Counted from the stretch's first letter, positions 1 through 8,801 are shown. The stretch: DNA of 64,000 nt from Gracilibacillus timonensis (GCF_900086715.1 NZ_FLKH01000012.1:1674001-1738000); one strand, 5' to 3'. Notes: a model not told the origin generated them from the letters alone. Made by a program: numbers and translations.

Positions 1-192
1 TTTAGGGATAAATTCACTTCCCCCTGTAGCAAATCCATATTTTACGTGTGATAACGGAATCATTACCTTTCCATTTGGTAACTCAATCGGTTTACCAATT
101 GCTGTATCTACCTCAATTAATTGTTTTAAATGATCCATGGTTAACGTCATAAACCCTTCCAAGGGATGTTCGTTTTGGCTATTCTCTTCCAT
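1..192 (-). CDS. ytfJ: YtfJ/GerW-family sporulation protein (C-terminal part outside window)
   Basis: Only the first 64 codons are present; the gene runs off the left edge. The visible protein starts MEENSQNEHPLEGFMTLTMD and continues with a glycine-rich stretch (KYGFATGGSEF) typical of the YtfJ/GerW family. Members are made in the developing spore and are needed for germination in B. subtilis. The start ATG overlaps the end of ytfI by 14 nt, so the two genes are probably translationally coupled, as in B. subtilis. The family call is firm; the rest of the protein cannot be judged. Confidence 0.85.
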   Translation of the reverse strand, partial: MEENSQNEHPLEGFMTLTMDHLKQLIEVDTAIGKPIELPNGKVMIPLSHVKYGFATGGSEFIPK

Positions 193-673
193 GTGAAAAC
201 TCCTTTCGCCATTTATTCAATTCTCCAATAGTTTGACTCAATTTCATCGATATCATGCATTCTCCTTCTGTTTGCAATACCTCTTCGTCAAAATCAGCGG
301 ATACGGCGATATCTGTATTCTGTATTGATCGAAGCCATTCCGCAATACTTTGCAGAAAAACGTAGAGATAAGCCGTATGACCTGGGTCTGATGTTGCTAC
401 AATTGTCTCCGAACGAATCTGCTTCACTTCCGCATGATGAAAAATGTACGTCATCCGTTCACGCCATTGATGATGATCTACGAATAAATCAAGTGATTGA
501 TCGGCGGTAATTCTTTTGGTATAGACAGGGATGCGCAAAATGTGACATTTCACTTTCAAATAGCGTTCTTCCTCATTCCATAACCAGTGGACATCAAGGT
601 TTATCGCTAATAAAAAAAATAATAGCAAAAAGACCAATACAATCATACATATAGCGATCAAAGCAATCATCAT
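179..673 (-). CDS. ytfI: DUF2953 membrane-anchored protein YtfI
   Basis: A protein of about 164 residues with one strong N-terminal membrane segment (roughly residues 2-25: MMIALIAICMIVLVFLLLFF) followed by a soluble domain. It sits directly upstream of ytfJ, the usual position of the DUF2953 gene ytfI. I place the start at the ATG preceded by GAGGTGAGG about 7 nt away, rather than at an in-frame GTG three codons earlier. It is somewhat shorter than B. subtilis YtfI. Its biochemical role is unknown; the pairing with ytfJ suggests a sporulation link. The name rests mainly on position plus topology. Confidence 0.75.
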   Translation of the reverse strand: MMIALIAICMIVLVFLLLFFLLAINLDVHWLWNEEERYLKVKCHILRIPVYTKRITADQSLDLFVDHHQWRERMTYIFHHAEVKQIRSETIVATSDPGHTAYLYVFLQSIAEWLRSIQNTDIAVSADFDEEVLQTEGECMISMKLSQTIGELNKWRKEFSHGRE

Positions 674-813
674 AAACCTCACCTCTGTCTACTTATTATG
701 AACGTTTTAAGAAACTTCATTCTTGCAAGCGGACGATAAGTAGTTTTCAATAGGAACGTATGTTAAATCATGATAAAATGACTTTAGAAGTATTTTATTT
801 AGGAGGTAAACGT

Positions 814-1617
814 ATGGATAGTCGATCAAACATTTTCTTTTTTTACAAAAAAGATCAAGAAACTTTGGATAAACTAACCCCTCTTTTTGATTATGTAACG
901 GAACAGGGGTTTAAAATTGTAGAAAATTCAGATCATGCCAATATTGTGATCAGCTTTGGTGGAGATCGGGAGTTTCTTCAAGCAGTAAGACAGTCCCAAT
1001 TCCGTGAAAATTGTGTATACCTTGGTATTACCCATGCCGATGAATCCGGGCTGTACTGTGACTTTAATATCGATAATTATGATCGCATGGTGGATTCGAT
1101 GATGACAGATAACATTGAGGTTCGAGAATTTCCAGTCATCGACGTCATGATAAATGGAAAAACATCTTTTCAATGTTTAAATGAAGTGACCGTCCGTTCA
1201 AACATCATCAAAACGATTGTGATTGATGTACTGATTGATGATAATTATTTTGAAAGCTTTCGTGGAGATGGACTGATTGTAGCGACACCAACCGGGAGTA
1301 CGGGGTATAATAAATCAGCATCTGGCGCTGTGATTGATCCGAAGATTCCGTGTTTTCAAGTCAGTGAGGTCGCTTCGATGAATAATAATCATTATCGTAC
1401 CCTGGGTTCCTCTTTCGTCTTGAATCAGGATCGCACTCTGCGACTGGAAGTGATCCAGGATGGGAATGACTATCCAATTGTAGGATTGGATAATGAGGCT
1501 TACTCGATCCAGAATATCCAATCTCTTACGGTGAAATTAAGTGATAAACGGATTAAAACCGTTAAATTAAAGGACAACTCTTTCTGGGATCGCGTACAGC
1601 GCACCTTTTTATCTTAA
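814..1617 (+). CDS. nadK2: NAD kinase, NadK2/YtdI type
   Basis: This is an ATP- or polyphosphate-dependent NAD kinase making NADP. The 267-residue length and closely matching segments (FRGDGLIVATPTGSTGYNKS near residue 150, LGSSFVLNQDRTL, VKLKDNSFW at the end) identify the second NAD kinase of bacilli. The start ATG follows AGGAGG at good spacing; an upstream in-frame ATG has no ribosome site. Oddity: the normally invariant GGDG(T) motif reads GGDRE at residues 49-53, whereas the downstream GDG and NE motifs are intact. B. subtilis ytdI occupies the same neighbourhood, although sppA and yteJ are missing here. Activity is plausible but not certain because of the altered motif. Confidence 0.9.
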   Translation: MDSRSNIFFFYKKDQETLDKLTPLFDYVTEQGFKIVENSDHANIVISFGGDREFLQAVRQSQFRENCVYLGITHADESGLYCDFNIDNYDRMVDSMMTDNIEVREFPVIDVMINGKTSFQCLNEVTVRSNIIKTIVIDVLIDDNYFESFRGDGLIVATPTGSTGYNKSASGAVIDPKIPCFQVSEVASMNNNHYRTLGSSFVLNQDRTLRLEVIQDGNDYPIVGLDNEAYSIQNIQSLTVKLSDKRIKTVKLKDNSFWDRVQRTFLS

Positions 1618-1636
1618 CGATAGTATTAAAGAGCGG

Positions 1637-1671
1637 AAGCCCCCATGTCAGTCATATCATGGAGGCTTTTT
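1637..1671 (+). terminator. Rho-independent terminator after nadK2
   Basis: Imperfect inverted repeat AAGCCCCCATG / CATGGAGGCTT with a short spacer, followed by TTTTT. It lies 20 bp after the nadK2 stop. Confidence 0.8.
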
Positions 1672-1751
1672 ACTAGTAATTAGCTAGTACTCTGCGGTGA
1701 TTTGTCTAAGTTGTTCCTTGAGCTGTTTATTCGTCTTTTCACTAATATAGC

Positions 1752-1832
1752 TTTGTCCGTCATTTTCGGGATGACGGACATTTTTTCCGGATTCCCACCT
1801 TTTTTGGCCGTCATTTACGGGATGATGACCAG
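1752..1832. repeat. Dispersed GACGGCC-type hairpin repeat, two hairpins
   Basis: Two hairpins about 50 bp apart. The first has perfect 10-bp arms (TGTCCGTCAT / ATGACGGACA) around the spacer TTTCGGG. The second has arms GGCCGTCAT / ATGATGACC around TTACGGG. The T-rich linker resembles the copies at 15.97, 38.2 and 47.7 kb. It sits between convergent nadK2 and ytcJ. The rest of the 379-bp gap holds no credible gene. Confidence 0.75.
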
Positions 1833-1996
1833 TTTTCCAAAAACATCACTCTTTTTGGGGCAGTCATCGGATTCATTTTTTCACAAACAATACCTGACCA
1901 ACACCAATTTAATAGAAGTTCTATATATTCCAACATAAAACAAGCTGGAATCATCATCTATTCCTTTGTTTTACAAAATTTTCTTATTTTTTAGCG

Positions 1997-3595
1997 TTAT
2001 TTTTGATACATTACCTCACCATTCACAATCGTTGTATTCACTGCTATTTCATGAAAGAATGCAGGGTCATGGTAAAACAGATCCTTTTCTAAAATAGTGA
2101 AATCGGCCGTATATCCTGGCTGAATTACACCTCTGTCGTGTTCATGATTAATCACAAATGCACTGCCTTTCGTGTAAAGAGAGATTGCCTCGAAAACAGA
2201 CAACTCCTCATTTTCCCCATAGATCGCTCCATCCATGCGAGAACGTCGTGTCACGGCTGCCTGGATACCTTTTAATGGATTGACATCCTCAATTGGTGCG
2301 TCTGATCCTCCTGCACAAGCAATGCCTTGTCTCAGATAAGTTTTCCAAGGATATGACCGATCGGCTCTCTCCGCCCCCAATCGACTGATCACCCATGGGA
2401 AATCAGAGGCCACAAACGATGGCTGAATATCTAACACGACTGGCAGTTCCTTTAATAGCGCCAAGACGTCCTTATCCATGACCTGAGCATGAATAATCCG
2501 GTCACGAAGTCCATTCGTTAAAGGGTATTTCTTGATCATTCGCGCTACTTCTTCCACGGCTTGGTCGCCAATGGCATGAACCGCTACAGGGTGCTGCCAT
2601 TTCCGCACCTTTTGAAAAAGGATATCTAAATCGGCTGTGGTATGTATCGGAATACCACTATTCTTTTCATCATCGGCGTAAGGCTGCTTCAACCAAGCTG
2701 TCCTTCCTCCTAATGCCCCATCCGAAAAAATTTTCATCGGACCTAAGCTCGTATATTCCCCTCCATCTCCAAAGCGATACCCTGTCTCCAGCATATCATC
2801 GAATACCAAGTGATGAACGAGCAAATGTGCCCGGAACTTATACATGGTCGGTAAAATTGCTTGATAGGCAGCTAATGTTCTTTGGAATCCACCATAATAA
2901 AATAAATCCTCACTATGTCCGCCAACTAGACCAAGACGTAATAAATCTTCAACTGCCACTTGCACGGTTTGCTGCAGCTTTTTCTCAGATATCATTGGCA
3001 CAATTTCTTTTACCAATTCCTGCGCTTGATCTAATAAATAGCCTGTCGGTTCACCTGCTTGATTACGTACGATTTTGCCACCTTGTGGATCGACAGTATC
3101 TTTGGTGATATCTGCTAGCTCCAGCACCTTTGAATTTGTGATAATGGCGTGACGACACACACGGGTTAACATCATCGGGTGCTCAGTCGAAATAGCGTCT
3201 AGTTCTGATTTATCGATAACCCTGCTATCCTGCCACTGATTTTCATTCCACCCCTCTGCAACCAACCACTCATCAGGTTCTAATTCTTTCGTCTTCCGTT
3301 CGACCGCTGCTAATACTTCTTCTGCAGACTGCATTGCCGATAAATCTAAATGAAGTAACTTCTCCCCGTGACCAATAATATGTAAATGGCTGTCGACAAA
3401 GCCTGGATACATGACTGCCCCTTGTAAATCATGGTAATGGTCAATGTCTGTTTGATAAGCGGCTTCGATCTCCTTTACGGATCCAATAGCTACAATACTG
3501 CCATTCTTCTCTAATACCGCTTCGATTGTTTCATTCTCTTGATTCATCGTATATATGGTACCACCATAATATAATGTCCCCATCTTATCATCCAT
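1997..3595 (-). CDS. ytcJ: YtcJ-type metal-dependent amidohydrolase
   Basis: A 532-residue amidohydrolase-superfamily enzyme of the YtcJ/exoenzyme-regulatory (LAF3) type. Visible family marks are the N-terminal GGTIYTMN strand, the first metal-binding motif GFVDSHLHI near residue 66, the VHAIGDQAVEEV segment near 340, and GGSDAPIEDVNP near 430 that carries the catalytic aspartate. The C-terminal TADFTILEKDLF is the usual closing beta-sandwich. Members hydrolyse C-N bonds of unknown cytoplasmic substrates. B. subtilis ytcJ sits near ytdI and sspA, as here. The ribosome site before the first ATG is weak, so a start four codons downstream (MGTLYYGG) is possible. Confidence 0.88.
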   Translation of the reverse strand: MDDKMGTLYYGGTIYTMNQENETIEAVLEKNGSIVAIGSVKEIEAAYQTDIDHYHDLQGAVMYPGFVDSHLHIIGHGEKLLHLDLSAMQSAEEVLAAVERKTKELEPDEWLVAEGWNENQWQDSRVIDKSELDAISTEHPMMLTRVCRHAIITNSKVLELADITKDTVDPQGGKIVRNQAGEPTGYLLDQAQELVKEIVPMISEKKLQQTVQVAVEDLLRLGLVGGHSEDLFYYGGFQRTLAAYQAILPTMYKFRAHLLVHHLVFDDMLETGYRFGDGGEYTSLGPMKIFSDGALGGRTAWLKQPYADDEKNSGIPIHTTADLDILFQKVRKWQHPVAVHAIGDQAVEEVARMIKKYPLTNGLRDRIIHAQVMDKDVLALLKELPVVLDIQPSFVASDFPWVISRLGAERADRSYPWKTYLRQGIACAGGSDAPIEDVNPLKGIQAAVTRRSRMDGAIYGENEELSVFEAISLYTKGSAFVINHEHDRGVIQPGYTADFTILEKDLFYHDPAFFHEIAVNTTIVNGEVMYQK

Positions 3596-3654
3596 TCTTT
3601 ATCTTATATTCTACACTGGCTATGTTAATAAGATAGCAAAAACGAAGACATAAG

Positions 3655-3683
3655 AAAAGGATAGTGCTATAAAAACACTATCC
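3655..3683 (-). terminator. Terminator of the SASP gene
   Basis: Perfect 8-bp arms GGATAGTG / CACTATCC with a 9-nt loop. Read on the minus strand it is followed by CCTTTTCTT, 10 bp beyond the SASP stop. Confidence 0.85.
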
Positions 3684-3692
3684 TGCATGTAT

Positions 3693-3893
3693 TTATTTTG
3701 ATTGTCCACCCATTTGTTGTTCAGCCATTTGTACTAGACGTTTAGTGATTTCTCCACCTACTGAACCATTTGCACGTGATGTTGTATCAGCACCTAAGCT
3801 AACACCAAATTCTTGTGCGATTTCATATTTCATTTGATCAAGAGCTTGACTTACTCCAGGTACTACTAAGTTGTTAGAATTGCTTGTCGCCAT
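3693..3893 (-). CDS. Alpha/beta-type small acid-soluble spore protein
   Basis: This 66-residue protein is a spore-core DNA-binding SASP that coats and protects DNA in dormant spores. It contains the conserved GPR protease site (EIAQEFGV, cleaved after Glu) and the closing motif [16 protein letters not shown]. An ideal ribosome site (AGGAGGTGAAAGGAA) precedes the ATG and a sigma-G-type promoter lies upstream. It occupies the position of sspA next to thiI in B. subtilis, so it is probably the sspA orthologue, but bacilli carry several near-identical SASP genes and I leave the symbol open. Its presence shows that the organism forms endospores. Confidence 0.97.
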   Translation of the reverse strand: MATSNSNNLVVPGVSQALDQMKYEIAQEFGVSLGADTTSRANGSVGGEITKRLVQMAEQQMGGQSK

Positions 3894-3922
3894 TTCCTTT
3901 CACCTCCTCCTGACTACACTAC

Positions 3923-3952
3923 TATCATGCGCGGGAGGAGGAGAATTCATAC
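3923..3952 (-). promoter_or_regulatory. Sigma-G/F-type promoter of the SASP gene
   Basis: On the minus strand, GTATG, an 18-bp spacer and CATGATA match the forespore consensus (GYATR and CATNNTA). It lies 30 bp upstream of the SASP start codon, which fits the forespore expression known for SASP genes. Confidence 0.7.
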
Positions 3953-3991
3953 AACTTTTTCGTTGGTAGTTATTGGTTAGTTAACCAGTCA

Positions 3992-5194
3992 TTAAAACAG
4001 TTCATCTAAGGCGTTTGTTTCCCCTTCTTTCGCCTTGATAGTAACTGTCTCAACCGCTTCAATGACATCCTGAATATCTTGTTCTACATCGATCAGCGCC
4101 TCCATTTGCTCCACTTTCTCAAGCTTCGGTTTTGTCTTAGGCTGTTTCGGAACAAATACTGTACAGCAATCTTCAAAAGGGCGAATCGAGATACCATACA
4201 TATCGATCGATTCGGAAATAGCGATGATTTCTTTTTTATCCATGGTCACTAATGGACGAATGACCGGATAAGAAGTAACGGCATTAATCGCGTGCATACT
4301 CTCCATCGTCTGACTGGCCACCTGTCCCAAGCTCTCTCCCGTGACAAGCGATAAAATCCCTTCCTGTTTAGCCACCGCTTCACTAATACGCATCATCATC
4401 CGACGCATGACAGTCATCGAATACCCATGAGGGATTTCGCGATGGATTTTTTGCTGTAAGGCTGTAAACGGTACGAGATGTACACGAACAGAATGACCAT
4501 AATAGGCTAATTTTTCTGCTAGATCTAATACTTTTTCTTTGGCTCTTTCACTTGTATATGGTGGGGAATGGAAATGAATGGCTTCGATCTCCACCCCTCG
4601 TTTCATGGTTAAATAACCAGCAACAGGGCTGTCAATACCACCAGATAATAAAAGTAAGGATTTACCGGAAGAGCCGACTGGTAAACCTGCTGCACCAATA
4701 ACCTTATCTGATGTAAGAAAAGTCGCTTCTTTTCGGATATCAACCGTAATTTCTAAATCAGGCTCATGCACATCCACTGTTATCCCATCTGTATTGATTA
4801 GTAAATGCCCACCCAACACATGATTGAATTGCTGTGAAGTAATCGGAAAATCTTTATTGGAGCGTTTCGTGGTTACTTTAAACGTTCGTACCCCTTCTTT
4901 ATCTTTCAACAATTGCAAGCCAGCTTCTTTAATCGCTTCCTCATCATTCCTTACCTTCATCGCCAAACTCATATCATGGATACCAAAAATAGTTTGGCAC
5001 CTTTTCATAATGGCATCGGGATCCTCTCCGTTAAGGACAATATACATCCGATCCCTTGTTTTATTTATTTGTATAGCAGCGAATGAACGTAAGGCTTGCC
5101 GCACATTCTTAGCCAGTTGATTGATAAATAATTTTCGATTCTGTCCCTTTAAGGTCAATTCCCCATAACGGACTACGATATGATCATATTGCAT
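3992..5194 (-). CDS. thiI: tRNA 4-thiouridine synthase ThiI
   Basis: ThiI adenylates U8 of tRNA and inserts sulfur; it also supplies sulfur for the thiazole of thiamine in some bacteria. The 400-residue protein has the N-terminal ferredoxin-like and THUMP region (residues 1-165) followed by the PP-loop ATPase motif SGGIDSP near residue 185. As in other Bacillus ThiI proteins there is no C-terminal rhodanese domain. The C-terminal cysteine pair (FEDCCTVF, near residue 345) is typical. It starts 6 bp after the nifZ stop, so the desulfurase and ThiI are made as a sulfur-transfer pair. Confidence 0.97.
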   Translation of the reverse strand: MQYDHIVVRYGELTLKGQNRKLFINQLAKNVRQALRSFAAIQINKTRDRMYIVLNGEDPDAIMKRCQTIFGIHDMSLAMKVRNDEEAIKEAGLQLLKDKEGVRTFKVTTKRSNKDFPITSQQFNHVLGGHLLINTDGITVDVHEPDLEITVDIRKEATFLTSDKVIGAAGLPVGSSGKSLLLLSGGIDSPVAGYLTMKRGVEIEAIHFHSPPYTSERAKEKVLDLAEKLAYYGHSVRVHLVPFTALQQKIHREIPHGYSMTVMRRMMMRISEAVAKQEGILSLVTGESLGQVASQTMESMHAINAVTSYPVIRPLVTMDKKEIIAISESIDMYGISIRPFEDCCTVFVPKQPKTKPKLEKVEQMEALIDVEQDIQDVIEAVETVTIKAKEGETNALDELF

Positions 5195-5200
5195 CTGTAT

Positions 5201-6343
5201 CTACCTCATTATCTTTGCTAATTTTTTTATAATAACCGCTAGTTTCTCACAAAAATGTTCGATCTCCGCTTCCGTTGTATCATAAGACATACTCACCCGC
5301 AAACCAGAGCTGGCGATTGCTTGTTCTTTTCCACAGGCTGCCAAAACCGCACTTTCATCAGCACTCTTGGAGGAACAAGCCGATTTTGTGGAAATATAAA
5401 TGGCCTCTTCTTCCAAGGCGTGGATGACTACTTCTGGCTTCAAGCCCGGTACGGAAAAATGGACAATATGCGGAGCTTTTAGCTGTTTTGGTGTATTAAT
5501 GACCACATCATCCATCGTGGACAAGCGTGCCATCAATTGCTGCTGGCGCTCTTTCAATTCTGTTGATTTGTTGGTTTCTTCAGCAGTTATCAACCGCATT
5601 GCCTTTACGAGAGAGACATTACCTGCTACATTTTCGGTACCTGATCGCAAGCGATTTTCTTGACCTCCTCCGTGCGCTAACGGGAATAGACGAATACCAT
5701 TTTTCACATATAATAAACCAGTTCCTTTGAGTCCGTGAATCTTGTGTCCAGAAATCGTACATATATCTACGCCAGCCTTTTTTAAAGAAAGGGTCACTTT
5801 ACCATAGCCTTGAACATTATCCACATGAAAAAATGCTTTAGGATAACCTTGAAGTATGTCACCTATCTCATCAATCGGCTGGATGCTGCCGATCTCATTA
5901 TTGACATGCATGATGGACACTAAGATCGTATCTTCTCTCAGGCTTTGTTTCAACTGTTGAATGTCGATGACACCCTGTTGATTTACGTCGAGATAAGTGA
6001 CTTCAAAGCCCTGTTTTTCTAATCCTTGACAAGCTTCCAGCACGGATGGGTGTTCCACTTTGGAGGTAATAAGATGTTTCCCCCTATTCTGATGTTCCCA
6101 GGCAACCCCCTTGATGGCAAGGTTATTCCCTTCCGTGCCACCTGATGTAAAAATAATTTCGTGACTCGCCACGCCCAACAACTGTGCAGCCTGCTCCCGC
6201 GCTTTACGCAACAAGCGCTCCGCATCCATTCCAAGCGCATGTAGTGAGGACGGATTGCCAAAATATTGACTAGCAACCGTGGTAAAACTTTCTATAACTT
6301 CTGCTTTGGGCTGTGTGGTGGCACTGTTATCTAAATAAATCAT
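5201..6343 (-). CDS. nifZ: Cysteine desulfurase NifZ (ThiI partner)
   Basis: A 380-residue pyridoxal-phosphate enzyme of aminotransferase class V that removes sulfur from cysteine. The PLP lysine lies in SGHKIHG (about residue 201); the persulfide-forming cysteine lies in STKSACSS near residue 325; the N-terminal IYLDNSATT is the family start. An AGAGGGAGA ribosome site precedes the ATG. In B. subtilis NifZ (YtbJ) is the dedicated sulfur donor for ThiI, and the tight nifZ-thiI arrangement here implies the same. It is not the Isc/Suf cluster enzyme, because no scaffold genes are nearby. Confidence 0.95.
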   Translation of the reverse strand: MIYLDNSATTQPKAEVIESFTTVASQYFGNPSSLHALGMDAERLLRKAREQAAQLLGVASHEIIFTSGGTEGNNLAIKGVAWEHQNRGKHLITSKVEHPSVLEACQGLEKQGFEVTYLDVNQQGVIDIQQLKQSLREDTILVSIMHVNNEIGSIQPIDEIGDILQGYPKAFFHVDNVQGYGKVTLSLKKAGVDICTISGHKIHGLKGTGLLYVKNGIRLFPLAHGGGQENRLRSGTENVAGNVSLVKAMRLITAEETNKSTELKERQQQLMARLSTMDDVVINTPKQLKAPHIVHFSVPGLKPEVVIHALEEEAIYISTKSACSSKSADESAVLAACGKEQAIASSGLRVSMSYDTTEAEIEHFCEKLAVIIKKLAKIMR

Positions 6344-6358
6344 GTTATCTCCCTCTTT

Positions 6359-6472
6359 TTATTTCAAAATCGATTTTTTCAACGCATCAAAGTGTGATAC
6401 CGTTAATACTTGATCAACTTTCGCATAGTTACCATGACATGTAAAGCCAAGTTTCTTTTTGAGTGTGGTCAT
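6359..6472 (-). CDS. Possible 37-residue peptide upstream of nifZ
   Basis: A short open frame begins MTTLKKKLGFTCHGNYAKVD and ends 15 bp before the nifZ ATG. AGGATGA lies upstream of its ATG, and the spacing to nifZ looks like an operon. I recognise no family. It could be a real small protein, a leader or the tail of a lost gene (B. subtilis has braB between nifZ and ezrA, but I see no resemblance). Treat as tentative. Confidence 0.3.
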   Translation of the reverse strand: MTTLKKKLGFTCHGNYAKVDQVLTVSHFDALKKSILK

Positions 6473-6506
6473 ATACGTCATTTCATCCTATCCTAAACAA
6501 ACATAG

Positions 6507-6536
6507 AAAAGATATCCCTATTTGCACAGGAATATC
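6507..6536 (-). terminator. Terminator after the ezrA-downstream membrane gene
   Basis: Read on the minus strand, GATATTCCT, an 8-nt loop and AGGGATATC are followed by TTTTC, 23 bp after the stop of the 111-residue protein. Confidence 0.75.
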
Positions 6537-6558
6537 TTCTTCATATGGATCATTTATT

Positions 6559-6894
6559 TTACTCTGTGTTAATGTCTAACGCCGATAGAATGTCATCAAT
6601 CGATACAGTATGATCATCATGGACGGGTAGTTCAACATTTTGCAGTGGAGAATGCCTGTCTGCAAAAGCTCTATTCTCCGTCTCGATGTTGTCTGTACTC
6701 GTTTCCCTAACAAATGGTTGCTTTAATACATGACCTTGATTATCATTCAACACATGGTAGGTCGCGTAGTTAACGGTTTGACCATCTATCGCGAAATAAA
6801 GTATGATAACCACCGACCAAGTGATGACCATTAATATAGCCAATGCAATGCTTACTACCTTTATACTGAGTTTATTCATCCAATTGGCCCACAT
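6559..6894 (-). CDS. Single-pass membrane protein of unknown function, coupled to ezrA
   Basis: A 111-residue protein with a short N-terminal tail and one hydrophobic helix (about residues 10-34: KVVSIALAILMVITWSVVII), then a hydrophilic, acidic domain rich in Asp, Glu and His. It begins 2 bp after the ezrA stop and ends in a terminator, so it is co-transcribed with and probably translationally coupled to ezrA. I recognise no family, and nothing equivalent follows ezrA in B. subtilis to my knowledge. The topology (short inside tail, larger probable outside domain) and the coupling suggest a role at the membrane near EzrA; this is inference only. Confidence 0.65.
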   Translation of the reverse strand: MWANWMNKLSIKVVSIALAILMVITWSVVIILYFAIDGQTVNYATYHVLNDNQGHVLKQPFVRETSTDNIETENRAFADRHSPLQNVELPVHDDHTVSIDDILSALDINTE

Positions 6895-6896
6895 GG

Positions 6897-8603
6897 TTAA
6901 TTCGCCATATGATGGATGTCTTTATCCAATTCCTCAATCTTCTGCATCACATTAGGGTCAACTTCTTCTAACGCCTTAATCGACATTTCCAAGGCAGCGT
7001 CATATTTATATTCACGGAATAACGTCTCGGCTTGGGTTAACGCTTGCGACAATGCCGGATATTGACGACGATATCGATTACCATACTGGATCGTCAATTC
7101 TACCAAACGCGCTTGATCCATCAGTAAATTCGTTTGTTCCATAAAGTAATTGACGGAACGCTTGGCTTCTTCAACCAATTGCTGTACTTGGTTCATATCC
7201 AATGGATGGTTTTCCAGCTGCTTTAGCACAAGATCCGATTTCTCTGTTGCTTCCTCAGCTGCATTGATAATAAAAGATGGAATTCCTGGTACGTTACTCT
7301 TATCCAGTTTTTTACTCGTCTGTACTAGCTGTTGCTTAAGATGATGGATAGCTTCTTTTGCTTCAATTTCATCTTTTCTTAAATCTTTAATTTGCATCTG
7401 AAAGTCATCTTGCGCTTGATCTAACTTCTCTAGATCCTCCGCAAACAAGGTTAGTTTCTCTTCTATTTCAATATGGTTAATCTCTTCATTTTCCAGATTC
7501 TTTTCCAGTTGCTCGCAAGCTTTTTCTGCTTTAGCAAGCCATTTTTCCAAACTCGACATTAAATTCAAGATGGTCGATTCAATATAATAGCTTTCCTGTA
7601 GCTTTTTGATTTGATTTCCAGCCTCTGTAATACGTTCTTTGATTTCGGATAGTCGCTGCTTTTCTTTCGGCAATTGGTTTTCTATACGTGTTTTTGCATT
7701 CGCTTCTTGATCCAACAGCTGAGATATTTCCTGAATACGTTCATCCATCTGATCTAATGTGTCTTTAATTCCTTCTGTTTCTCCACTATTTAATTGCTTT
7801 ACCATCTGGCGTAATTGATCTTCAAAATCACTTAACTCCTCTGTAAAACCAAACGGCTTCACGCGACATCCTTCCTCTTCCATCTCCTCTATTTGACGAG
7901 ATAAATCCTTGATTTGAGCAGGGAAATCTTTTTTTACTGCTTGGAATAAATCAGGAAAATTATTTATTTTTGTTTTTAACAAATCAAGGTCGGTTTTTAA
8001 ATGTTCCATTAAGTCCTGAGCCTCAATATAATTTCCTTCGCTAGTTAATTCAGTCGCTCGGGACAATTTATCTGTCATATCGGCAAGCGAATCATTAAAT
8101 ATCGCTTCTGCACGACTGTATTGACTTCGATTATGTAAAAGCTCTCTTTTTAATTCCTTCAGCTCTGGTTCTATTTCTTCCAATTGCTTCCGGACATACT
8201 TCTCAGAGTTCAATAAATGGTCTAATTCTTCAAACATTTCCTCAATTTTGGTTTCAATTTCCTGTAGCTGACGTTCTACCTGCCCAAGATTGTCCTGTGC
8301 TGACCTAATACGGAATTTATCGGCAGCTTCTTCGGCATCTAATAGATATTCTTCCATATCTGGTAAATCTTTTGTAACAATCGTATCCCATTTATCCTTC
8401 CAGCTTTCAAATTTTTCTTGTGTTTCCCCGGAAAGATTTAATTTTTTTACTTTCGCCAATTCCTCGGTAACATTTCGATTCATAATATCTAATTTCCATG
8501 CTTCCAACCGATCGACATTGTCATAGACTTTCTTTCGAAAAATCAAGCCTACAATGAGTAACACGATCACAATAAGGATGGCACCGATCACTACTTCTAC
8601 CAT
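6897..8603 (-). CDS. ezrA: Septation ring formation regulator EzrA
   Basis: EzrA is a membrane-anchored, spectrin-like negative regulator of FtsZ ring formation that also links division to wall synthesis. The 568-residue protein shows the expected single N-terminal membrane helix (about residues 3-23) followed by almost continuous coiled coil made of heptads rich in Glu, Lys, Leu and Gln. The segment RLEAWKLDIMNRNVTEELAK and the later QYPALSQALTQAETLFREYK are characteristic of the family. The ribosome site GAAGGAGGAG is ideal. It is followed without a gap by an unknown membrane protein. Length matches B. subtilis EzrA (562). Confidence 0.95.
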   Translation of the reverse strand: MVEVVIGAILIVIVLLIVGLIFRKKVYDNVDRLEAWKLDIMNRNVTEELAKVKKLNLSGETQEKFESWKDKWDTIVTKDLPDMEEYLLDAEEAADKFRIRSAQDNLGQVERQLQEIETKIEEMFEELDHLLNSEKYVRKQLEEIEPELKELKRELLHNRSQYSRAEAIFNDSLADMTDKLSRATELTSEGNYIEAQDLMEHLKTDLDLLKTKINNFPDLFQAVKKDFPAQIKDLSRQIEEMEEEGCRVKPFGFTEELSDFEDQLRQMVKQLNSGETEGIKDTLDQMDERIQEISQLLDQEANAKTRIENQLPKEKQRLSEIKERITEAGNQIKKLQESYYIESTILNLMSSLEKWLAKAEKACEQLEKNLENEEINHIEIEEKLTLFAEDLEKLDQAQDDFQMQIKDLRKDEIEAKEAIHHLKQQLVQTSKKLDKSNVPGIPSFIINAAEEATEKSDLVLKQLENHPLDMNQVQQLVEEAKRSVNYFMEQTNLLMDQARLVELTIQYGNRYRRQYPALSQALTQAETLFREYKYDAALEMSIKALEEVDPNVMQKIEELDKDIHHMAN

Positions 8604-8772
8604 TCAAACTCCTCCTTCAAACCCAACCGAAAAACTAAAAAATATGTATTGATTCAACCGAAATGATTGTTACTAGCTATGATACCATGTTTCTAGCCCT
8701 TTTTGCTAAAATATTTACTATTTTTTTGATTATTTTATCGAAATCCGTTATTTTTTGACGTAAACGGAATAG

Positions 8773-8801
8773 TTGTCATACTATTCATTGTATTGTATGA
8801 T
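8773..8801 (+). promoter_or_regulatory. Sigma-A promoter of ytsP
   Basis: TTGTCA, a 17-bp spacer and TATGAT lie 41 bp upstream of the ytsP start codon. Confidence 0.7.

Noticed and set aside
1702-1938. 78-codon plus-strand frame after nadK2
   Set aside because: It lies across the hairpin repeat, follows a terminator, and has no good ribosome site.
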